Positions 14,797-22,109 of a DNA stretch of 31,077 bases are shown here, one piece after another. Both the position numbers and the translations under genes were made by a program. Source of the DNA: a virus; IMG/VR virus record IMGVR_UViG_3300006754_000078, positions 1-31,077 of that record; one strand, 5' to 3'. Each line of letters opens with the position of its first letter. Positions within the stretch are counted from its first letter, which is position 1. The notes beneath the pieces were generated by a model. It searched no databases, was not told the DNA's origin, and saw nothing but the letters and a program-made list of their open reading frames with translations.

Positions 14797-15105
14797 ATGA
14801 GAGCGTTTGCGTGGAGACGAGAAACAGATAACGATAGTGCGAACTATTGTGTCCAAGTCGAAAACATTAAGGGAAAGCAGAAGCTAAACAAAGTGCTAAA
14901 AACTCTGTCCGAATGGGAAGTCGTCGGAAAGGGATATAATGCCAATACGAGAGAATACACATTCATGTTCGCCAGAGATTTTGCCAGCCCCAGCCGATGG
15001 CTGATTTGTGCAAAGAAATTTCCAATTCACTTGACAGAAGTAACTTCTCATGGAAATGAATTGGTTCGAAATAAGAAACTAATCAAACAAGGAGATGTGC
15101 TGTGA
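14797..15105 (+). CDS. Small protein of unknown function, first gene of the ClpP-endolysin block
   Basis: 102 residues, basic, mixed alpha/beta, not recognised. It has an RRETDNDSANY start, a KGKQKLNKVLKTL helix and a strand segment EYTFMFARDF. The start at 14797 is set by GGGAG about six bases upstream and by the promoter, whose predicted transcript begins after 14772. Its stop overlaps the GTG of the ClpP-like gene (GTGA, 15102-15105), so the two are translated together and may act on the same step. Confidence 0.68.
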   Translation: MRAFAWRRETDNDSANYCVQVENIKGKQKLNKVLKTLSEWEVVGKGYNANTREYTFMFARDFASPSRWLICAKKFPIHLTEVTSHGNELVRNKKLIKQGDVL

Positions 15106-15749
15106 TTTTCACACCACGGATGTCAAAAAAAGAATTAGAAAAAGCCCTCGAACCTGCTCCAACGCATGTCGTTGAAAAGTTAGATGAGGCTCCTCGTCTT
15201 ATTGGAATTTGCGGAGAACTCGATGAGGAAAAAGCAGGGGAACTGATGTATGGCATGCTTTCCCTGTATGAGGACGGCGCAACATACTCCCTGAAGAATC
15301 CAGAAGACGAGAGTTCAGAGCTTATGGTAAACTATCGTCCATTTGAATTTATTGTCTCAACACTTGGAGGATCCGCACAGGAGATGTTTGGACTACACGA
15401 TCTGATGCGAGTCATTCGTGAAGATTGCGACATCTACACTGTTGGACTTGGAAAGGTGTTCTCTGCAGGAACTCTGCTGCTAGCATCTGGCACACAAGGA
15501 AAACGAAAGATCGGCAAGAACTGTCGAGTAATGATTCACAGTGTTCTTGGAGGAAATCACGGTCCACTTCACAGTCTCGAAAATGAAATGGACGAGATTC
15601 GATGGACTCAGGATCGTTATATTGAGGCAATGGTTCAAGAGACGAACATGACGAAAACTCATCTTAAGAAGATTCTGAATCGAAAAGTGAATGCCTACTT
15701 CACAGCAGAGCAGGCAGTTGAGTTGGGAATTGCTGATATCATCTTTTAA
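15102..15749 (+). CDS. ClpP-like serine protease, catalytic Asp position replaced by Asn
   Basis: 215 residues, the size of ClpP (207). The catalytic Ser121 is in GKVFSAGTLLLASG, and His146 in RVMIHSVLGG. The third residue, Asp in ClpP (ERDRFLSA), is Asn197 here (KVNAYFTAEQAVELGIAD), so the triad is Ser-His-Asn as I align it. Many phage ClpP-like proteins act as prohead maturation proteases or work with host ClpX/A; no Clp ATPase is seen in the window. The N-terminal 35 residues do not resemble the ClpP propeptide. It has AGGAG upstream, overlaps the previous gene, and is eight bases from the endolysin gene. Confidence 0.85.
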   Translation: MIFTPRMSKKELEKALEPAPTHVVEKLDEAPRLIGICGELDEEKAGELMYGMLSLYEDGATYSLKNPEDESSELMVNYRPFEFIVSTLGGSAQEMFGLHDLMRVIREDCDIYTVGLGKVFSAGTLLLASGTQGKRKIGKNCRVMIHSVLGGNHGPLHSLENEMDEIRWTQDRYIEAMVQETNMTKTHLKKILNRKVNAYFTAEQAVELGIADIIF

Positions 15750-15757
15750 GGAGACTT

Positions 15758-16690
15758 ATGGACAAAGTATTCTACAACAAATCTTCTCAGGACTCGCTTG
15801 GATGGAGCCCATCGTGGTTCGACTGTGAGTATAATGATGAAGAGTTAATTGCTGCTGTAAGAAAATGGCAGAAGAAAAATAATCTCACCGTAGATGGACT
15901 GATTGGTCCATCAACTTATCGTCGAATCTGGACGGAGCGAGAAGCTGAAATATCCAACTATGTTCCGTATTCTCCAGAAGAGTCGGAAGCTCAATGTCTG
16001 CAGAAAGATAAGTTCATCGTTCACAATGGGGAATTTATCAAGATAGACTGGAATAGAGTCATTCTCTGGGATGAGGAAGATGGATTAGAGGCAGCAGATA
16101 ATAGTTATTACAGCTATGCAGGAAAGCCAGACAGGAAGCCGACAATGTTTGTAAACCATTGGGATGTTTGTCTTTCTGCCGAATCGTGTGCTCAAGTGCT
16201 CGCCCAAAGAGGTATTTCTGTTCATTTTTGCATCGACAACGACGGAACCATCTATCAACTACTCGACACACAACACGGTGCCTGGCATGCTGGCAACGGC
16301 AGAGCTAATCACAAGTCAATAGGCGTCGAAATCAGCAACGCTTACTATCCCAAGTATCAAGACTGGTACGTTAAGAACGGATTCGGCGAACGCCCAATGC
16401 AAGACGGAGCATGGGTTCACGGTTGCAAGCTTGATCCATTTACCGATTTCTATCCGAGACAAAAACGAGCACTCAAAGCCCTTTGGGAAGCAATTCACCG
16501 TGGCGTTGGAATCCCTCTTGAAGTTCCGACAAAGGATGGAAAGCTGGTAACTGGCGTATGTTCAAAATCCGCTAAGGCAGAGTTCAAGGGGTTCGTTAAC
16601 CACTATAATCTGACAAAGAGGAAGATTGACTGCGCCGGATTGGATATTTTAGATATGATTAATGATGTCAAAGAGAAGACTGAAGACTAA
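15758..16690 (+). CDS. Endolysin: peptidoglycan-binding domain plus N-acetylmuramoyl-L-alanine amidase
   Basis: Degrades the cell wall at the end of infection by cutting between muramic acid and the stem peptide. Residues 26-57 form a PG_binding_1 domain (helices with FDCEYNDEELIAAVRKW and LTVDGLIGPSTYRRI). The amidase_2 core covers about 128-300: zinc ligands His134 (NHWD), His282 (VNHYN) and Cys292 (KIDCAG), with ISVHFCIDNDGTIYQL and GAWHAGNG between them, as in T7 lysozyme. At 310 residues there is no signal peptide, so a holin would be needed; one candidate is at 19510. AAGGAG precedes the ATG. N-terminal rather than C-terminal wall binding is common in phages of Gram-negative hosts. Confidence 0.92.
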   Translation: MDKVFYNKSSQDSLGWSPSWFDCEYNDEELIAAVRKWQKKNNLTVDGLIGPSTYRRIWTEREAEISNYVPYSPEESEAQCLQKDKFIVHNGEFIKIDWNRVILWDEEDGLEAADNSYYSYAGKPDRKPTMFVNHWDVCLSAESCAQVLAQRGISVHFCIDNDGTIYQLLDTQHGAWHAGNGRANHKSIGVEISNAYYPKYQDWYVKNGFGERPMQDGAWVHGCKLDPFTDFYPRQKRALKALWEAIHRGVGIPLEVPTKDGKLVTGVCSKSAKAEFKGFVNHYNLTKRKIDCAGLDILDMINDVKEKTED

Positions 16691-16699
16691 TTATATATT

Positions 16700-17851
16700 A
16701 TGAAAGAACTCGATACGTTAGTAGAGAACTACTTCACACCCGCACTTGACGCCACTGACATCCTTCAATTGGTTGAGCAGATAGCGTCCGAATATGATAG
16801 TGGTTTAGAAGCAGCGCCGGATAGAGGAGAGATGAGAAATATTGAACTCGCTACCAATGCTCTTGACGCTGAAGGATTGGACTACATCGTTGACGACAAC
16901 CGTCGCCGCATTGTAGTTAAAACGGACAATCGGCAAGAAGCGATAGAAGATGTCATTGGTTCCCTCGAACTTCATGGATTTAGATACAATGTGGACGCCC
17001 CCGGAAGCAGCTTAGGAAGAATTGAAATAATTGATAAAGACTTTGGCAATGTGTATATTTATTTTAAACCTATTTCTCGCAAAGCACCTGCCCTCGCCGG
17101 TGCAGACTATGAGCTTTCCCTGGCGGCAGAAATAAATCAAAGATATAGCGATATTGGCGTCACAGCAAGCTCGGCAGGATCCGGACACGGCTCTGATCTA
17201 ACGATTAAGGTAGAACATCCAATGGGTACGGTAACTATTGAAGCTAAGACTTCCCTGTCCGCCGATTTTGGACAATTCAGGCTACAGTATAATACTGATT
17301 TGGAAACCTGGGAACCAAGATTGACAAAAGGGTATGCAAAGAATAAAGAGATATTTGATGTTTTATTTTACGATCATCTACAGAAGCATATGAATAAGTT
17401 CTACAGATTTCCCGATGTCACTGATGGTAGATTGGCAACCCAAGTCTTGGACAAAGGCAATACGGTGTACGGGCTGAAAAGAACGCCAACAACTGGAGAT
17501 CTCAAAAGAGACTTGCAACTATCATGGTTTCAGAAAAATGATTATCATGTTAGCTTTCCCTTTGAGCAAATCGCCGATTACTACAGGAATAAAGGTGACG
17601 AGTATATCCAAATAAAAGGAAAGGGACTCTACGCTTTGGAAGCTGACGCGGCATCAAAGTTGAAAATTCCAGAATTTGATAATGTCGGACTGACTTCATA
17701 TCTTAGGTTTAGATTGAAGCCATCTTATGGAGAAAATAGCTCAACCGGATTTGTCGTAGCTGTCAAACTAAGCGGCAAAATGATCAAGTCCAGTGTTGAT
17801 TTGGATAAACCTGAGTCTCTTGATAAGTTCGTGGCAGAGATTTTGAAATAA
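16700..17851 (+). CDS. Putative PD-(D/E)XK-fold nuclease, unknown role
   Basis: 383 residues. The middle carries a PD-(D/E)XK-like site: SAGSGHGSD with Asp166, then Glu181-x-Lys183 in TIEAKTSLSADFGQF, with the Glu144 helix (LAAEINQRY) before it. This GSD...EAK...SADFGQ pattern is one I associate with large-phage proteins of uncertain function. The N-terminal 110 residues and the C-terminal half are not recognised. It starts at an ATG directly after TTATATATT without a clear Shine-Dalgarno sequence, unlike its neighbours. It may repair or cut branched DNA, or process phage DNA. The active-site reading is moderately sure, the role is not. Confidence 0.65.
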   Translation: MKELDTLVENYFTPALDATDILQLVEQIASEYDSGLEAAPDRGEMRNIELATNALDAEGLDYIVDDNRRRIVVKTDNRQEAIEDVIGSLELHGFRYNVDAPGSSLGRIEIIDKDFGNVYIYFKPISRKAPALAGADYELSLAAEINQRYSDIGVTASSAGSGHGSDLTIKVEHPMGTVTIEAKTSLSADFGQFRLQYNTDLETWEPRLTKGYAKNKEIFDVLFYDHLQKHMNKFYRFPDVTDGRLATQVLDKGNTVYGLKRTPTTGDLKRDLQLSWFQKNDYHVSFPFEQIADYYRNKGDEYIQIKGKGLYALEADAASKLKIPEFDNVGLTSYLRFRLKPSYGENSSTGFVVAVKLSGKMIKSSVDLDKPESLDKFVAEILK

Positions 17852-17855
17852 GTCC

Positions 17856-17884
17856 TTTATCGTTAGAGCCATTTGTGCTATAAT
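17856..17884 (+). promoter_or_regulatory. Extended -10 promoter upstream of GroEL
   Basis: TATAAT (17879-17884) preceded by TGC, with a weak -35 (TTTATC, 17856-17861) 17 bases upstream. A strong extended -10 can compensate for a poor -35. It gives GroEL a short leader of about 25 bases before the ATG at 17915. Confidence 0.6.
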
Positions 17885-17914
17885 AACAGAAATCACCAAC
17901 CCAAGGTATATCCA

Positions 17915-19483
17915 ATGACAAAGAAGTTTTGCTCCAATGAGCAACTACAGTCCAAGATCCTGCAAGGCGTCGAAACGCTTGCTGATAACGTAGCCACCAC
18001 ACTTGGTCCGAAGGGGCGAAATGTGATTCTACAGGAGAAGGGCAAGCGTCCCATCATCAGCAAGGATGGCGTCACTATCTCTCGCTTCATCGACTTCGAA
18101 GATGAGTTCATGAATGCAGGTGCCCAAGTCATTAAGCAGGCGGCAGAGCAAACAAACTCCGACGCCGGAGACGGAACCACGACTACGACGATATTGTGCC
18201 GCGCAATCCTCCAGCACGCCCAGCGATATATTACAGCAGGCGTGAGCCCCGTCGAATTAAAGCGAGGCATTGACAAGGCAGTCCAGGCGATTGTAGCCAA
18301 CATTGATGACATGTCCCGCCCTATTTCATCTCTTGATGATATCGAACGCATCGCCACAATTTCAGCCAACGGAGATACTTCTATTGGCAACTTGATTGCA
18401 ACGGCAGTAGATCAGGCAGGCAAGGACGGAGCCATTACAATCGAGGAAGCACGCTCAGTCGAAACCTCTCTTGATCTCGTCGAAGGATTCAGGTTCTCTT
18501 CCGGCTGGGCAGCGTCTGCATTCGTCACAGACGAGCGAGCAGCAGCAGTCCGATATAGCAACCCTCTCTTTCTCGTCACTGATGAGAAGATCGAAATGGT
18601 AGATCAGATTCTCCCTGTGCTGGAGGTTGTCGCCCGAGAGAGCCGTCCTCTCGTTATTATTGCGGAAGCGATTGAGGGGCAAGCCCTCGCCGCTCTCATC
18701 ATGAATACTGTCCGTGGGACAATGAAAGTCGCCGCAGTCAAAGCTCCCTTCTACGGAGAAGAACGCCGAGGCATTTTGGAAGACATCGCCGTGTCTACTG
18801 GAGCCAGATTCGTCTCCCGCCTTAGTGGACAAAAGACGAAAGATGTGAAGCTATCTGATCTCGGCTCCGCAACCAAAATTGAGATTGTGAAAGGTGCAAC
18901 AATGATTGTCGGAGGCAGAGGAGATTCGGACGAGATCGAAGAAAGAACAGAATTTCTCAAATCCCAATTGGCATCAACTGACAATCTTCACGAATGTGAG
19001 AGACTTCAAGATCGAATCACAAAGATGGCTTCTGGCGTTGCCATTATCCGAGTTGGCGGAGCAACAGAGGTGGAAGTGATCGAGAAGCGCCATCGCATTG
19101 AAGACGCCCTTGAGGCAGTTAAATCCGCTCAGCAAGAAGGCATTGTCCCAGGCGGCGGCACAGCTTTGATCCGAGCCGCCGCAGATGTCGATGTCCAAAC
19201 GGATAACGAAGAACAGTCACTCGGAGTCGATATTATCAGGGGAGCAGTTCAAGATCCGATTCGACAGATGGCAGAGAATGCAGGTTCATCTGCTGACTTA
19301 ACAGTTACTCAAGTTTTATCATCTGACGGCTCACAGGGATACAACTTTTCAACCGGAGAGTTTGTTGATTTAATCGATTCAGGAATCCTTGATCCAGCTA
19401 AAGTTGTCCGCTGCTCCTTACAAAACGCAGCTTCCGCAGCCGGAACGCTTATCACTGCAAATTACGCAATCATTCAGTCATAA
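17915..19483 (+). CDS. groEL: GroEL-type chaperonin
   Basis: Group I chaperonin, which folds phage or host proteins in a double-ring cavity. 522 residues (E. coli 548). The ATPase residues are intact: TLGPKGRNV (29-37), Asp51 in KDGVTIS, Asp86 in GDGTTT, and Asp397 in IEDALEAV, the place of the catalytic E. coli Asp398; EGIVPGGGTALI follows. The Gly-Gly-Met tail of bacterial GroEL is missing; the protein ends NYAIIQS. The start at 17915 (MTKKFCSN) has AAGGT seven bases upstream; the frame is open earlier to 17873 but that would precede the promoter's transcript start. Its probable GroES partner is 15 kb upstream at 2896, so the operon order of bacteria is broken. Confidence 0.96.
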   Translation: MTKKFCSNEQLQSKILQGVETLADNVATTLGPKGRNVILQEKGKRPIISKDGVTISRFIDFEDEFMNAGAQVIKQAAEQTNSDAGDGTTTTTILCRAILQHAQRYITAGVSPVELKRGIDKAVQAIVANIDDMSRPISSLDDIERIATISANGDTSIGNLIATAVDQAGKDGAITIEEARSVETSLDLVEGFRFSSGWAASAFVTDERAAAVRYSNPLFLVTDEKIEMVDQILPVLEVVARESRPLVIIAEAIEGQALAALIMNTVRGTMKVAAVKAPFYGEERRGILEDIAVSTGARFVSRLSGQKTKDVKLSDLGSATKIEIVKGATMIVGGRGDSDEIEERTEFLKSQLASTDNLHECERLQDRITKMASGVAIIRVGGATEVEVIEKRHRIEDALEAVKSAQQEGIVPGGGTALIRAAADVDVQTDNEEQSLGVDIIRGAVQDPIRQMAENAGSSADLTVTQVLSSDGSQGYNFSTGEFVDLIDSGILDPAKVVRCSLQNAASAAGTLITANYAIIQS

Positions 19484-19509
19484 ATAGAATAAAGCAACTA
19501 TATATCAAC

Positions 19510-19788
19510 ATGGATGAACACACCGAGACATTAATTGAATTAAACTCAAAACTCGAACGACTTCTGAACGGAATTGATACCCTCGGTGCCAATCAGGAGC
19601 GAATGAGCGATGACATTTCCAAGATAAAAGAGGCAGTATACAACCCAGACTCTGGACTATACGCAAGGTTACGCTCACTTGAGCAATGGAAAGAGAGCAC
19701 TTCGAAGGTTCAGTGGATGATGTTTTCCAGTGTTGCGATGTTGATGATTAAGATGTTTTGGGATGTCATCCTGTCGGGGGGTAATTAA
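19510..19788 (+). CDS. XhlA-like small membrane protein, holin candidate
   Basis: 92 residues. The first 65 are charged helix with heptads (LNSKLERLLNGIDTL), then LYARLRSLEQWKES, and a single hydrophobic segment of about 20 residues (WMMFSSVAMLMIKMFWDVIL) near the C-terminus. This layout (coiled coil, LEQWK-like linker, one membrane helix) is that of XhlA-type holins/hemolysins, which help endolysin reach the wall, though a tail-anchored structural protein would look similar. The endolysin is 2.8 kb upstream. It starts 26 bases after GroEL with no clear Shine-Dalgarno sequence. Confidence 0.6.
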   Translation: MDEHTETLIELNSKLERLLNGIDTLGANQERMSDDISKIKEAVYNPDSGLYARLRSLEQWKESTSKVQWMMFSSVAMLMIKMFWDVILSGGN

Positions 19789-19799
19789 GGGGAGAAGGA

Positions 19800-20477
19800 A
19801 TGGACTACGATTATTATTCATCATATGCTAAAATAAGACAGCCCCGTCGCATATATCCTGAGATAATTATCCGTATTAAGAGTTTGAAATGGAAATGCGA
19901 CGTTAGTCCGAATGTGTCTTCCTTTCTCTCCTCCATCGCAGCTTCTCATGAGAAGTATGGCGGCATCACAGAGAAGCAGTACAAGGCATTCTGCGATATC
20001 GAGAAGGATTATCTCGATGCTTTGCCACCGGGTGATGAAAACTGGAATGAAAATTATGATGCAGACAAAAGAGAGACAGCAGAGATTTGTGCAAAATACT
20101 ACAAAGAAATTCCTCCATATTTCGGAGACTTGTCATATAAGGTGCTCAATTCAGAAGACTTTATCCCGACAGAAAGGCAATTCAAATCTTTGACTCAGAA
20201 TAAATACTCTATGAAGGTTCTCCAATCACATTTTGCGCCACCAAGATTTAAAGTCAATGACTATGTTTCACTAAGGAAGAAAAATCCTTATGATATTTCA
20301 AGTAATAGTAATATTTTCATTATACTGCAAGTCGCCCCAGAGCCTGTCACTTCGGCAGCAAAGGCTTCAAAGAAATATAAGATACTCACAATCGACGATA
20401 CTGATACCCATATTGTGGAAGAACGCTTTCTTAAGTCCGCAATGAAACATATATTGAAATTAAACCGCTTAACATAA
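19800..20477 (+). CDS. Phage protein of unknown function with C-terminal barrel-like domain
   Basis: 225 residues. The N-terminal part has helical FLSSIAASHEKYG and ITEKQYKAFCDIE segments, seen in several phage proteins of unknown role. The C-terminal 80 residues start RFKVNDYVSLRKK, then a strand FIILQVAP and KYKILTID...EERFLK, a short beta-barrel pattern (SH3- or KOW-like) shared with the small proteins at 20808, 29855 and 30099. GGAGAAGGA precedes the ATG directly. No enzymatic residues are evident. It ends just before the promoter at 20469-20497. Confidence 0.62.
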   Translation: MDYDYYSSYAKIRQPRRIYPEIIIRIKSLKWKCDVSPNVSSFLSSIAASHEKYGGITEKQYKAFCDIEKDYLDALPPGDENWNENYDADKRETAEICAKYYKEIPPYFGDLSYKVLNSEDFIPTERQFKSLTQNKYSMKVLQSHFAPPRFKVNDYVSLRKKNPYDISSNSNIFIILQVAPEPVTSAAKASKKYKILTIDDTDTHIVEERFLKSAMKHILKLNRLT

Positions 20478-20497
20478 GTTACGACTTGTGTTATAAT
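20469..20497 (+). promoter_or_regulatory. Extended -10 promoter upstream of 20519
   Basis: TTAACA (20469-20474; one mismatch to TTGACA), a 17-base spacer, TATAAT (20492-20497) preceded by TGT. The -35 box overlaps the 3' end of the previous gene. The expected transcript would start near 20504, so it drives the gene starting at 20519. Confidence 0.72.
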
Positions 20498-20518
20498 AAT
20501 AAAAACGGAGGGAGAATT

Positions 20519-20821
20519 ATGAATGTAACTCTTAACTTGACAACTGAGTTTGAAGAAATTCCAAATGAACTTGCCCATATGCTTAAACTTGTTGAGAAGG
20601 AATTGTCGGAAACATCTGGAAAGACATATAATGTCTCAAACAGCTTGCGCATGGGGGACTTCGACGGAGAGGCGACAATGGAAAGTCTCCACAATGTCCG
20701 ACTGAAGATGGCAAGAGTTGACGCGAGAATGGAAGACTGTATGTCAATTCTCAGCGGATACTTGCACTATCTTGAAAACCCCCCAGACGAGCTACCGGAA
20801 GAAGAAGATGAAGAAGGGTGA
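20519..20821 (+). CDS. Small helical protein with acidic tail, unknown function
   Basis: 100 residues. It begins with a strand and long amphipathic helices (ELAHMLKLVEKEL; VRLKMARVDARMEDCMSILSGYL) and ends with an acidic PDELPEEEDEE stretch. No family is recognised. The start at 20519 is fixed by GGAGGGAG and by the promoter just upstream; a longer frame to 20486 would begin inside the promoter. It overlaps the next gene by 14 bases, so the two are translated together. Confidence 0.66.
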   Translation: MNVTLNLTTEFEEIPNELAHMLKLVEKELSETSGKTYNVSNSLRMGDFDGEATMESLHNVRLKMARVDARMEDCMSILSGYLHYLENPPDELPEEEDEEG

Positions 20822-21071
20822 TCTTGCCTATATTCCTTCGGAAGTCACTCTTAGACAATTTGATAGGGGAAAAAAGGAACAGACGCCATATCTTAAACGA
20901 TATTTCAAGACTGAAATCCCGGCATCAGTTGTGGTTCTTGGAGCCGGCGAATCGAGCGGAAATTACCAAGTCCTGTTTCGTGGAGAAACCTGGATGGTTG
21001 AGAAGAAGAATTTATATCCAATAACTAGGAGTAGTCAAAATGGCGACAGTGAAATTGACAGAAGTATTTAA
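20808..21071 (+). CDS. Small SH3/KOW-like barrel protein, unknown function
   Basis: 87 residues. KKGDLAYIPSEVTL (2-15) begins a 'GD-V' barrel start. The strands SVVVLGAG and YQVLFRGETWMVEKKNLYPI follow in the order of a small beta barrel. Related layouts recur at 28626, 29855 and 30099, suggesting a family within this phage. The start at 20808 lies in the overlap with the preceding gene; the frame is open back to 20718 but only 20808 has a purine-rich site (GGAAGAAG). No catalytic residues are seen. Confidence 0.63.
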   Translation: MKKGDLAYIPSEVTLRQFDRGKKEQTPYLKRYFKTEIPASVVVLGAGESSGNYQVLFRGETWMVEKKNLYPITRSSQNGDSEIDRSI

Positions 21072-21342
21072 GCAGAATCGATTTACATCTAATGAGAACG
21101 AATACAGTGTTCGTCAAGTATATGTGAATCCCGATTTCGTTGTATGTCTGCGAGAGGACAACCAAACAACAGGGCTTCTCCAAGAAGAGTCAGCATCTCT
21201 TCCTTCTGGACTAGATCCCAGGCATCAGTTTACAAAAGTGCGAATGAACAGTGGACAAGGCTCCTTTGAAATCACAGTTGTCGGAGATCCTGACACTATT
21301 GAAGGCAAACTGTCCAATTCATCATCTCTCCTGCGAGGTTAA
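21040..21342 (+). CDS. Conserved phage protein of unknown function
   Basis: 100 residues, mostly beta. Starts MATVKLTEVF, then YSVRQVYVNPDFVVCLRED, and near the end ITVVGDPDTIEGKL, a pattern I associate with short unknown proteins of marine T4-like phages. No catalytic or binding motif is obvious. AGGAG lies nine bases before the ATG, inside the overlap with the previous gene. It ends two bases before the next start. Confidence 0.62.
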   Translation: MATVKLTEVFKQNRFTSNENEYSVRQVYVNPDFVVCLREDNQTTGLLQEESASLPSGLDPRHQFTKVRMNSGQGSFEITVVGDPDTIEGKLSNSSSLLRG

Positions 21343-21343
21343 A

Positions 21344-21790
21344 ATGATTGAGTGCAGTCTTCGACAAATTGAGGAGTATGGAACCCAACTTCCTAACCGA
21401 GGAAAAGGAACGAAATCAGGACTATATCTTGGCTCAAATTACGCCTTCAAGGGCTTTGGAGTCAATCGTTGGGTAGTCGGGGTGTATATCGATATTGATT
21501 ATAAAGAATATCTTGAAGGCGGCACTTCAGAAGAAGATGTCGTAAGACAATGTATTGAGTTCTTAAACCAGCCCCCTCCTCGAAAGAAATATCAGAAGAA
21601 GAAACCCATTCCAGAATTCGGAACTCTTGGCGAAAAGCCTCTTCGATTCCGATTCCGAGAGGATGAGGGAGGTTCATTCATTGAAGCTACTCTCTCAACA
21701 GATCAGCGACGAAGTAAGAAGTTTTGGGGTTCTGGTGATCTCGGAAAAACATTGAGAAAACGAGGACGCCCTCGCAAGGAGAAGAAATGA
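21344..21790 (+). CDS. Phage protein with C-terminal AT-hook-like tail, unknown function
   Basis: 148 residues. The first 120 are mixed alpha/beta (SGLYLGSNYAFKGFG, WVVGVYIDIDY) and unrecognised. The last ten residues, RKRGRPRKEKK, contain the GRP core flanked by basic residues (about 139-145) that defines an AT-hook, which inserts into the minor groove of AT-rich DNA. Such hooks are frequent in chromatin proteins but less so in phages. Start at 21344 with GAGG upstream; it overlaps the next gene by ATGA (21787-21790). Confidence 0.58.
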   Translation: MIECSLRQIEEYGTQLPNRGKGTKSGLYLGSNYAFKGFGVNRWVVGVYIDIDYKEYLEGGTSEEDVVRQCIEFLNQPPPRKKYQKKKPIPEFGTLGEKPLRFRFREDEGGSFIEATLSTDQRRSKKFWGSGDLGKTLRKRGRPRKEKK

Positions 21791-22008
21791 TTTGGACAGC
21801 AGTGATGTTCGATCCCTCTACTGAGAAGATCGACTGCGACGTTTTTGAAGCAGCTATGGATGGAGAGAAAGCGTACATTGATATTAGTGGCGCCTCCCAT
21901 AAGATCGTTCTATCTATCGTGAAGGGGAATCACAAGGGAGGATGTTTCGTTCCAGATTTAAGCGTCTCAGTTACGAGAATTAAGAATGATAGCGATTTTA
22001 AGTTATAA
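21787..22008 (+). CDS. Small protein of unknown function
   Basis: 73 residues, no recognised motif. Hydrophobic strands alternate with short charged turns (MIWTAVMFDPSTEKID, AYIDISGASHKIVLSIVKG). It overlaps the preceding gene by ATGA and is followed by a terminator at 22028-22055, so it closes the transcription block that starts at the 20469 promoter. Confidence 0.58.
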   Translation: MIWTAVMFDPSTEKIDCDVFEAAMDGEKAYIDISGASHKIVLSIVKGNHKGGCFVPDLSVSVTRIKNDSDFKL

Positions 22009-22027
22009 CCGTAACTGTCATTATTTT

Positions 22028-22056
22028 AAGAGGCATCAATTTGGTGCCTCTTTTTG
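22028..22056 (+). terminator. Rho-independent terminator
   Basis: AAGAGGCA (22028-22035) pairs with TGCCTCTT (22045-22052) around a 9-base loop, followed by TTTTT. The upstream genes end here, and the 792-residue gene starts about 55 bases downstream. Confidence 0.85.
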
Positions 22057-22109
22057 TATCTTGAGTAACTATTTATAGAGAATCCCTACGAATATTCCGA
22101 GGTTAAAAT

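Noticed and set aside
19479-19486. CATAAATA, one base off the T4 late promoter TATAAATA, before the 19510 gene.
   Set aside because: It is formed by the last codons and stop of GroEL; the match is short and could be chance, so it was not listed as a promoter.
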